A stretch of DNA of 64,000 bases from Archangium violaceum (lineage in GTDB: Bacteria > Myxococcota > Myxococcia > Myxococcales > Myxococcaceae). Shown here piece after piece: positions 43,256 through 50,338 of the stretch. A model generated the notes under the pieces. It was not told where the DNA came from and made no database searches. It saw nothing but the letters and a program-made list of their open reading frames with translations. Both the position numbers and the translations under genes were made by a program. Position 1 is the stretch's first letter; the number at the start of each line of letters is the position of its first letter. Location of the stretch: positions 1,922,001 through 1,986,000 of the forward strand of contig NZ_CP069338.1 in the NCBI RefSeq assembly GCF_016859125.1. Direction: 5' to 3'.

Positions 43256-43798
43256 CCCTACTGTCCACGTAACCGGGGCAAGCCCACCCCCGCCTGCTCG
43301 GACGACGATGGGGACGGTCATCCCAGGAGGGATGACAACTGCCCGTCCACGTACAACCCCGATCAGGCCAACTGTGACCGTGATGGGGCGGGTGATGCCT
43401 GCGACAGTCTGAACGCGACACAGACGACGTCGAGCTACTCCGTCTATCAGTACAGATACACCAGCGGTGGGTCCGCTTGTTTCCTCAATCAACAGCTCTA
43501 CGGGATGACGCTCGTGTATAACGACTACTCGCAGGTCACGACGACGTACTGCGCGGGTCCTCAAGCGGGGCAGACGACGACCTCGACCACTCTCGTTGGA
43601 ACCCACACCCTGAATTGCTACCAGTACCGGGATTCTGCCCCACCAACACCACGACCATCCGGCCCGATCCCTGGTGCCTCTGAGTCGCACGGGCCGCGGG
43701 GTCCACGAGGTCCAGCCCTCCCTGCGCGTGCTGGACCTCGAGCACCCGTCCGGGTGCCTCAGGTCCATCTCGGACTGAAGCGCCTCGGGTTGCGCGAG

Positions 43799-44232
43799 TC
43801 ATGTCTCGTAGAAGATGCGCGTGCGGCACCGGCGCATGTCCTCTGGCGTGGTCATGGGGTCCTTCAGCACCACGTCACAGGACTTCTCAAGCACCCGTGC
43901 TCGACCTCCGCGCGGAGCGCCGCCAGCTCCTTGGCCCTCTGCGCCTTCGCGCGGCGGATCTCGATGGAATGAATGACGAGAGGCTTGAAGAAGGCAATCC
44001 CCGCGCAGGCCACCGACGCCAGCAGCGGCAGTCCCCACCCGAGCGGCACCTCCTCCCAGGGCCGGTCGGACAGGAACTGCCGCCAGCTCACCCAGAGGGT
44101 GAGGACGAAGGGTAGGGGCGCGACCAGCAACGGCCCCGCTTCGGTGCTCAGGTGGAAGAAGGCGGCGCTCGGCGGCGTCAAGCTCGGTGCCAGCGCGATG
44201 AGGAAACACACCACGGCGAAGACGGTGCTCAT
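43799..44232 (-). pseudogene. Small membrane protein with frameshift
   Basis: From ATG 44232 the frame encodes two or three hydrophobic segments (MSTVFAVVCFLIALAPSLTP, LLVAPLPFVLTLWVSW, LGWGLPLLASVACAGIAFFK) and then a charged helix (IRRAKAQRAKELAALRAEVE). Near 43895 the coherent sequence moves to another frame and ends RVLEKSCDVVLKDPMTTPED...RTRIFY at 43799. So either a one-base indel or a sequencing error. The protein would be about 145 residues, of unknown role. Confidence 0.5.
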
Positions 44233-44964
44233 CTCAGGGGCTCCGGGGCGTGGTCTTCCGGGTTGGTTTCAATCGATCGGTGAGGAATATGGGATCGCCT
44301 CCATGGCACCGTGGTGGGCCTGCCTACTCACAATTCCCATGAGCGGGCCAGCCTTCAGATGCTCCGTGATGCATGGCCGAAGGGGCCGTGCTCGTTCGTT
44401 TGCTCGGTCATTCGTTGGTCGTTCCCATGGTGACGTCGAGGTGGCCTGGGTATCGTTTGCACCGTGTGGCCACGACGCGAGGCGCGTCCCGCCATACGAG
44501 CAGCGCCGCCGTGCTGGTTCGAGCAGGACTGCGCGGGCGGGGAATCCAACCCGTGTCCGGATGCATCCGGCCAGAACGCTCCAGTGCGGTCGAGAGCGGT
44601 TTTCTTAGGAGTTCCGGTCGCCTACGCCCACCTCCTGCCTCACGCCGACGTGTGTTGAGATCGCTCCAGCGCAGGTCTGCTATAGGGAGCCGAAGAAGGA
44701 GAGAAAGCAGTGAGTGGACTTTGGCGGGGCCGCTGAGCAGGACGTTCCTCTTCGACGTGTACTCCCTGTGAGCAGTAGAGCCATTACCCGCTGGGTCGCT
44801 CCTCTGGCAACCGAGCCGACCGCCGGCAGCCAAGTGGATGGCGCCGAGGATGCTCGGAACCGTCTTCGAGGTTCTGCCTACATGGTGACACAGCACCCTT
44901 CCAGCAGGGCCGACCCGACGGCTCTGGCGGTATTGGACCTGATGCATCGAGGAGGGATGCCTGG
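44233..44964. other. Gene-poor stretch with a repeat fragment
   Basis: No credible gene in this 732-bp stretch. At about 44690-44772 the plus strand matches the repeat tail (SEWTLAGPLSRTFLFDVYSL, then stop), a degraded inverted fragment of the IS91-like repeat. A 14-bp palindrome CCGGATGCATCCGG lies at 44557-44570; I see no function for it. Confidence 0.45.
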
Positions 44965-45498
44965 ATGACCGAGCCATCAACCCCGAGCGGCTCGACAGGG
45001 CCCTCTGTGATGGGCTGGCGCGAGGCAACGCCTGCGGATGACGACAGGATCGTCAGCCTGTGCGAGGCCTTGAACCGCGAAGATCCAGGGCCTGATCCCG
45101 TCAATGCTCAGCAGATCCTCCGCACGCTCGCCACGCTGCGGGCGCAACCTACGCGCGGCCGCACGGTCGTCCTCGACACCAGCAGGGGTCTGGCTTCCGG
45201 TTATGCCTTTCTCATCGCGTTTTGGTCGAATGAGCTCGGGGGAGAGGTCTGCGTGATTGACGAACTCTTCATCGAGCCGGCGGCGCGGGGGCGTGGCCAC
45301 GGCACGCGCCTTGTGGAAGGCGTTCGCTCAGGCGCTCTGTTTGGAAAGATTCCTGTTGCGGTGGAACTCGAGGTCCGCCCCGCGAACACTCGCGCACTGT
45401 CGCTCTATCATCGCCTCGGTTTCCGCCCTATAGAGACGATGCGCCTCCGCCTCACTGGAAGCGTAGATTCCAGAGGGAGCACGCCCACGAGCTCGTAG
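44965..45498 (+). CDS. GNAT-family N-acetyltransferase
   Basis: A 177-residue acetyltransferase. The acetyl-CoA site is in IDELFIEPAARGRGHGTRLV (motif A, R-G-x-G-x-G-T); EVRPANTRALSLYHRLGFRP is motif B with the usual N-x-x-A-x-x-x-Y-x-x-x-G-F. Acceptor unknown. It precedes the gamma-glutamyltransferase gene by 104 bp on the same strand and may belong to the peptide-related locus, given a second GNAT in the opposing operon. AGGAGG lies 9 bp before the ATG. Confidence 0.87.
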   Translation: MTEPSTPSGSTGPSVMGWREATPADDDRIVSLCEALNREDPGPDPVNAQQILRTLATLRAQPTRGRTVVLDTSRGLASGYAFLIAFWSNELGGEVCVIDELFIEPAARGRGHGTRLVEGVRSGALFGKIPVAVELEVRPANTRALSLYHRLGFRPIETMRLRLTGSVDSRGSTPTSS

Positions 45499-45602
45499 GC
45501 GGGCACAGCCGCCTCCGGCATGTTTCGCATAGCGGACGAAACCGCTGAGCGAACAGGCGGCTCGTGTTTACGCTGCTAGGCTGCCACCCGTAATCTGGCC
45601 GC

Positions 45603-47222
45603 ATGAACGCTGCGCGCTCGATTGTCTATGCCCGCCATGGGATGGTGGCTTCGGCGCACCCGCTGGCCACCCGGATTGGCACCGATATCCTGGCGAGCGG
45701 CGGAAGCGCGATCGATGCAGCAATTGCGGCCAACGCGGCGCTGGGTTTCCTCGAGCCAATGTCCTGCGGCATCGGTGGAGACCTGTTTGCCATCATCTGG
45801 GACCCGAAGACACAGCGCATTTACGGCCTCAACGCCTCAGGCCGGGCGCCGCGGGCCATCGTGCCCGCCCGAATACCAGCGGGACCGGATGGCGAGATGC
45901 TCCCGCGCACGCCCTACACCTGGACGGTGCCCGGGGCGGTCGATGGGTGGGTCGAGCTGCATCGCAGGTTCGGCAGACGGCCACTTAGCGAAGTCCTGGC
46001 CCCGGCCATCCAGGCGGCCGATGCGGGAGCGCCTGTGCCTCGAGTGATTGCCGCCGCCTGGGAACGAGAGTCGCTGCCGGTACACCACCTACCCGGGTTC
46101 GCCGCAACCTTCCTCCCAGGTGGCCGACCTCCACGAGAAGGGGAGATCTTCAGGAATGCCGCGCTTGCGAGGACCTATCGTGCCATCGCTGAGCGTGGCA
46201 GGGCGGGCTTCCATGAGGGCCCCGTTGCGGCCGCGATCGACGCGTTCTCACGGCAGGTGGGTGGGTATCTGAACGAGGAGGATCTCTCCCTGCATCGTTC
46301 CGAGTGGGTCGAGCCCATCTGCACCAGCTACCGAGGAACGGAGCTATGGGAGCTACCCCCCAACAGTCAGGGAATCACCGCCCTACAGATGCTGAATATC
46401 CTCAAGGCGCTGGACCTGAGGGGGTGCTCCCGTGACACTCCAGACTTCTGGCATGAGCTGGTGGAGGTAAAGAAGCTGGCGTTCGAGGATCGTGCACGTT
46501 TTATCGCGGACCCCGCCTTCGCAAGAGATCCGACAGCCTACCTGCTCTCCTGGGACCATGCTCGCGAGCTTGCGGCCCGTGTCGACATGACCACTGCCGC
46601 GCAAGGCCAGCAGCCGTATCATCCGCGGCTCCGGGTAGGCGACACGACAGTTGTCGCGGCTGCGGATGAGGAAGGAGCGATGATCTCCCTCCTTCAGAGC
46701 AACTATGAGGATTTTGGCTCTGGGTACGTCGTCGAGGAGTGTGGCTTCGCGCTTCAGAACCGCGGCGCACAGTTCGACCTGCGGCCTGGCCGGGCGAACT
46801 CACTGGCGCCCGGGAAACGCCCCTTCCACACCCTCATGCCCGCGCTGGTTACGCGCGATGGGCAGCCCTGGATTGCGTTCGGCCTCATGGGTGGTGATAT
46901 GCAGCCTCAAGGACACGTGCAGGTGCTCGTCAACCTGCTGGATTGCGGGATGGACCTGCAAGAGGCAGGCGATGCTCCACGTTGCTACCACACCGACTCC
47001 GCGGAGCCTACCGGCCTGGTCACGATGGGTGGCGGCACCCTGGCCCTTGAGCCAGGCATTTCGGAGGACATCCGGCGGGAGCTTGTCCGGAGGGGGCACC
47101 GGGTTCGTGAAGCCGCGACGCATGCCTTCGGTGGCTACCAGGCTGTCGCACGCTCTCCGACCACCGGCGTCTTCGCCGGTGCCACCGAGTCACGCAAAGA
47201 CGGTTGCGCAATGGGGTACTGA
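45603..47222 (+). CDS. Gamma-glutamyltransferase family protein
   Basis: An Ntn-hydrolase precursor of 539 residues. The large-subunit part has MVASAHPLATRIGTDILASG and LGFLEPMSCGIGGDLFAIIW; the small subunit would start at the catalytic Thr (VGDTTVVAAADEEGAMIS, Thr348 or 349), followed by GFALQNRG and FHTLMPALV...GLMGGDMQPQGHVQ. No signal peptide is visible, so it is cytoplasmic, unlike classical periplasmic Ggt. Such enzymes hydrolyse or transfer gamma-glutamyl groups, or act as acylases on other amides. The next gene starts at the base after its stop, so they are coupled. It converges on the peptide operon and is probably part of the same biology. Confidence 0.88.
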   Translation: MNAARSIVYARHGMVASAHPLATRIGTDILASGGSAIDAAIAANAALGFLEPMSCGIGGDLFAIIWDPKTQRIYGLNASGRAPRAIVPARIPAGPDGEMLPRTPYTWTVPGAVDGWVELHRRFGRRPLSEVLAPAIQAADAGAPVPRVIAAAWERESLPVHHLPGFAATFLPGGRPPREGEIFRNAALARTYRAIAERGRAGFHEGPVAAAIDAFSRQVGGYLNEEDLSLHRSEWVEPICTSYRGTELWELPPNSQGITALQMLNILKALDLRGCSRDTPDFWHELVEVKKLAFEDRARFIADPAFARDPTAYLLSWDHARELAARVDMTTAAQGQQPYHPRLRVGDTTVVAAADEEGAMISLLQSNYEDFGSGYVVEECGFALQNRGAQFDLRPGRANSLAPGKRPFHTLMPALVTRDGQPWIAFGLMGGDMQPQGHVQVLVNLLDCGMDLQEAGDAPRCYHTDSAEPTGLVTMGGGTLALEPGISEDIRRELVRRGHRVREAATHAFGGYQAVARSPTTGVFAGATESRKDGCAMGY

Positions 47223-48194
47223 ATGGAATACACCGACTCACGGTCGGCGAACGTCGCTCTCGTCACGCATCGCGCGTGTCTCACCCACCAGCCCCCCGAC
47301 GGGCATCCGGAGAGCGCCGATCGTCTCCGGGTCTTGCTGCATTACCTGAGTACCCCCGAGTTTGCGTCACTGATTCGCGTTTCGGCGCCCCGAGCGACGC
47401 GAGAGCAGCTCGCTCGAGCTCATACGCTTGAGTATGTGGACTCGGTCCTCTCGATACGACCGCGGCGCGGTACCAACGTGCGCATTGACCCTGACACCTC
47501 GATGAGCAGCGGGAGCGCCGAGGCTGCACTGCGCGCCGCTGGCGGCGCCATCGCGGCGGTGGACCTCATCATGGCTGGCAAGGTTCGCTCGGCATTCGTA
47601 GCGGTACGGCCCCCGGGGCATCATGCCGGGCCCTCCCGGGCTATGGGGTACTGTCTCTTCAACAATGTCGCGGTGGCGGCGCGCCATGCACGCGCATGCT
47701 GGGGCCTTGGCCGGGTGGCGATCGCGGATTTCGACGCACATCACGGGAATGGCACGCAGGCCATCCTTGCCGATGACCCGGCCTTCTTCTACGCCTCGAG
47801 CCATCAGTACCCATGCTTTCCCGGGACGGGGCGCGAGCTGCAGCGCGGCCTCACGGGCAACGTGGCCTGCGTTCCGCTGATTCCGAACTCGACGGGGGCG
47901 CACTTCCGCGCCGCCTGGAAGGAAATCATCCTTCCCGCCCTGGACAGGTTTGCGCCGGAATTGTTGATTCTATCCGCCGGTTTCGACGCACATGCCGCCG
48001 ATCCCGCGGCTCATCTGCAGCTTGCCGCACAAGATTTCGCCTGGCTCACGACTGAGCTCGTCCGCATCGCGTCCGCACATGGGCGTGGGCGTATCGTCGC
48101 GGTGCTCGAAGGTGGCTATCACCATGGTGCGCTGGCGACGTCCGTCATCGCGCATATCCGGGCACTGATGGGGAGCGACTTGCCTTCACGCTGA
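47223..48194 (+). CDS. Histone-deacetylase-family amidohydrolase
   Basis: A zinc amidohydrolase of 323 residues from the HDAC/acetylpolyamine amidohydrolase family. It has VRPPGHHAGPSRAMGYCLFN (His-His pair 133-134), IADFDAHHGNGTQAI with zinc ligands Asp171 and His173, LILSAGFDAHAADP with the third ligand and VLEGGYHHGAL near the end. In bacteria such proteins remove acetyl groups from polyamines, acetoin-related compounds or acyl-lysine-like natural products. Next to two GNAT genes and an aminomutase, removal of a protecting acetyl group is an attractive guess. Starts directly after the GGT stop. Confidence 0.9.
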   Translation: MEYTDSRSANVALVTHRACLTHQPPDGHPESADRLRVLLHYLSTPEFASLIRVSAPRATREQLARAHTLEYVDSVLSIRPRRGTNVRIDPDTSMSSGSAEAALRAAGGAIAAVDLIMAGKVRSAFVAVRPPGHHAGPSRAMGYCLFNNVAVAARHARACWGLGRVAIADFDAHHGNGTQAILADDPAFFYASSHQYPCFPGTGRELQRGLTGNVACVPLIPNSTGAHFRAAWKEIILPALDRFAPELLILSAGFDAHAADPAAHLQLAAQDFAWLTTELVRIASAHGRGRIVAVLEGGYHHGALATSVIAHIRALMGSDLPSR

Positions 48195-48223
48195 CGCCAG
48201 GTCGCACCGGCTGGCCGCCCGTC

Positions 48224-48967
48224 TCACCTCAGGACCGCCCGGTAGAGGATGTTCGCGCAGCGCCGTAGGGTTGCCTCGCCAAGCAGGTCGAGGTCGTGAT
48301 CGAGCACGAAGGTCGAGTGATAGGGGCGCCGCTCGCGATCCCAGGCGAGCAATCGCTCCAGGACTGCTGCGCATTCCCCGAGGCGGTGTTGGTGGCGCAG
48401 GCGTATCACCTCGACGAGGTTCATGAAATGCCAGGCTTCGTCACGCCCCACGAGATAGATCCAGGTGAGAAAGGTTTCATGGCCGAACGCACGATATATG
48501 TCCTTCGCCATCGAGCAGGCATGTCTCGTGACGATCTCATCGTACGCAAACGTCATGCAGATCAAGAACTCATCTTGGAGGAACGTCGCGATTTCTCCGA
48601 AGTCACTGGGGCGGCTGAGCGTCCGCTGATGTAATTCCGCTTCCGGAACCCCGGTGAGGATGTTGACCAGCCGCCGATAGCCCACGTAGTGGTTCCACTC
48701 ATCCCTCCGCCACACCTCCCGGAAGGTCGTGAACTCCGGGGTGAAGCTCAGCCCGTCCCCCTCCAGCTTGCTCAGGAATGCATCGAAGTTCTGCGAGTCG
48801 AATTCGGTCACCATCGAGTAGTCGATGAGTTCCAGGTAGGGAGCAAGAGCGTCATTCGACAGGGCGACGTCCTTCCTGCCGAGGGAAGCCAGGAGCGCCA
48901 GTGCGTCCCACGGGCGTGACCGTGGAGTGAACCCCTTTGAGGTATTGCTCGGCATACGCACTCCCAT
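48224..48967 (-). CDS. Predicted di-iron (ferritin-like) protein
   Basis: An all-helical protein of 247 residues without a family name I can assign. The helices carry metal-ligand patterns: RRDEWNHYVGYRRLVNIL (E-x-x-H), LQDEFLICMTFAYDEIVTRH (E then E/D...H) and GRDEAWHFMNLVEVIRLRHQ (E-x-x-H). Two E-x-x-H motifs plus bridging carboxylates in a four-helix bundle are the hallmark of ferritin-like di-iron oxygenases and N-oxygenases. So an oxidative step on the pathway product is the inferred role. It is the last gene of the seven-gene minus operon, 11 bp after the ligase gene, and converges on the HDAC gene. Confidence 0.6.
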   Translation of the reverse strand: MGVRMPSNTSKGFTPRSRPWDALALLASLGRKDVALSNDALAPYLELIDYSMVTEFDSQNFDAFLSKLEGDGLSFTPEFTTFREVWRRDEWNHYVGYRRLVNILTGVPEAELHQRTLSRPSDFGEIATFLQDEFLICMTFAYDEIVTRHACSMAKDIYRAFGHETFLTWIYLVGRDEAWHFMNLVEVIRLRHQHRLGECAAVLERLLAWDRERRPYHSTFVLDHDLDLLGEATLRRCANILYRAVLR

Positions 48968-48978
48968 GGGCAGGGTGT

Positions 48979-50328
48979 TCAGCCCACCAGACGCGCGAGC
49001 CCGAGGGTGGCACGCGGCGATGAAAGGACGCTGGCAACTGATTCCTCAAGAGCCTCGGCCTGAGGGCGATTCTCGGCCACGACCAGGTATCGCCACCTGC
49101 CGTCGTGCTCGACACTGTCGGACGTGAGAATCACTCCCCTGCGAGCATCAGCGGCGTACGCGAGGCCAGCCCCCCGGAGGGCCATCACGGCATCCTCGAA
49201 GTGGGAGTCCGCGTGAGCGAGCAGGCTGTCTGCGATCCAGACCCGATCGCGGACGTACCCGACACCAGCCAGGCGGGCAACCAGCTCGTGGATGAATGTC
49301 CCGGCGGTCCGTCGCACATTCAGCTCAGTGAAGTAAAGCTCGCCTCCAGCCGTCACCACCATGTCCAGGTCGAAGGTTCCTCGGTACCCAAGGCCGTGCA
49401 GGTGGGCACCGAGCCGTTCTCCCGCAGCCATCATCGCGGCGAGGGTCTCCCGGTGAAGGCCGCTGGTGTCCGCAACCATGCCCGAGAACTGACCGCGACG
49501 GTATCGCTGGAGGCAGACGTAGCTCGGCGACACTCGGTCCTCGGATACATCGACCTCGATGCTTGGTGATTCCATGACCTCGAGCCCGCGCTCAACGACG
49601 AAGCTTGTGGGCTGTTCGCGGCACGACATGAGCAACTGATCGATGGCGTCCAGTGTGGCCTCCTGTCCGTCCGCGGCTAGCACCGTCACCTGCCCATATG
49701 CATTGGACGATCGATCCAGCTTGATTCTCAAGGATGGGTAGCGGGCGAGGAACTCAAGCACCGTCGCCCGGAGATCCTCGGCATTTGTACAGGGCCTGCC
49801 CTCGGCAATGGGGAGCCCGGCACGGGAGGCGACGGCGCGGAATCCTGATTTCGTGTTCAGGTCGTAGACCGTCTGAAATACCTCCCGACCTGGAAACAGC
49901 CTGTATCCTGCTGGCCGGATACCAAGTTGGCGTGCCAGCGCCAGGGTTGGTGCATCCAGGGCATAGCAGAGCAACTCCACGCCCGGCCGTATGTCACAAA
50001 ATTGCTTGAGCTCGGCTAGGATGCCGGGCGAGGCCAGGATGTCATGCGCGAGCAGACCCGTGGGCGAGCCCGCCGTGGTGACCATCCGGAGCTGGGTTGG
50101 ATCCAGCTGGAGAAGCTCGCAGGCGTAGTGAACGAAGGCATCGCTGGGTCGTCGCGGCGTGACAACGAGGTCGCCCGCTTCCATCAGCCAGAGCTTGCGT
50201 GGCGAGCTCGCGAAGAGCGCAGTCGAGTGCTCGGGTACCGGCTTCGCCAGCATCAACTCATTTACCGTGTTGGCGAGGATCAGCCTCGCCGGCCGCTCAA
50301 TTGCTCTGCTTGTCGTGTCGCGCATCAT
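48979..50328 (-). CDS. Pre-ATP-grasp/ATP-grasp ligase (PGM1-like peptide ligase candidate)
   Basis: A 449-residue ligase. The first 110 residues fit the pre-ATP-grasp domain (RLILANTVNELMLAKPVPEH, KLWLMEAGDLVVTPRRPSDA, FVHYACELLQLDPTQLRMVT). The ATP-grasp half has RIKLDRSSNAYGQVTVL, a Glu/Asp-rich strand and LYFTELNVRRTAGTFIHELV, where E-L-N-x-R are the metal and phosphate ligands. In pheganomycin biosynthesis a ligase of this group (PGM1) joins a non-standard amino acid to a ribosomal peptide, so amide formation is the expected chemistry. Tandem ATGs at 50328 and 50325; the gene starts 10 bp after the fusion enzyme's stop. Confidence 0.8.
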   Translation of the reverse strand: MMRDTTSRAIERPARLILANTVNELMLAKPVPEHSTALFASSPRKLWLMEAGDLVVTPRRPSDAFVHYACELLQLDPTQLRMVTTAGSPTGLLAHDILASPGILAELKQFCDIRPGVELLCYALDAPTLALARQLGIRPAGYRLFPGREVFQTVYDLNTKSGFRAVASRAGLPIAEGRPCTNAEDLRATVLEFLARYPSLRIKLDRSSNAYGQVTVLAADGQEATLDAIDQLLMSCREQPTSFVVERGLEVMESPSIEVDVSEDRVSPSYVCLQRYRRGQFSGMVADTSGLHRETLAAMMAAGERLGAHLHGLGYRGTFDLDMVVTAGGELYFTELNVRRTAGTFIHELVARLAGVGYVRDRVWIADSLLAHADSHFEDAVMALRGAGLAYAADARRGVILTSDSVEHDGRWRYLVVAENRPQAEALEESVASVLSSPRATLGLARLVG

Positions 50329-50338
50329 GAGGTCCGGC

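Larger units (their letters stand above)
42030..43280 (+). mobile_element. Intact IS3-family insertion sequence (1251 bp)
   Basis: Imperfect 19-bp terminal inverted repeats bound the element: TGCCCCGGTTTTGTGGACA at 42030-42048 and TGTCCACGTAACCGGGGCA at 43262-43280 (17 of 19 match). A direct duplication AGCC flanks it (42026-42029 and 43281-43284). Inside are two overlapping frames of the IS3 type. Intact repeats, duplication and undamaged genes indicate a recent, probably still active insertion. Confidence 0.93.
41961..43690 (+). pseudogene. Thrombospondin-type-3 repeat protein, truncated and interrupted by an IS3 element
   Basis: Removing the IS at 42030-43280 and one copy of its 4-bp target duplication gives one continuous frame. 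Left of the IS it encodes PDCPPDLPPCACTLEGTPEP. Right of it come ACSDDDGDGHPRRDDNCPST and YNPDQANCDRDGAGDACDSL. The D-x-D-x-D-G-x-x-D-x-x-D-N-C pattern is a calcium-binding thrombospondin type 3 repeat of secreted proteins. After it follows a Tyr/Thr/Ser-rich domain with Cys (YSVYQYRYTSGGSACFLNQQ). The 5' part, with any signal peptide, is cut off by repeat copy B. The exact 3' end is uncertain; the frame stays open to 43972. Confidence 0.65.

Noticed and set aside
43232-43768. 178-codon minus-strand frame over the thrombospondin-3 remnant
   Set aside because: The plus strand shows the calcium-binding repeat pattern and frame continuity across the IS; the minus frame has no recognisable feature.
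44557-44570. 14-bp perfect palindrome CCGGATGCATCCGG as an operator
   Set aside because: It lies in a gene-free stretch far from any start codon, with no second copy nearby.
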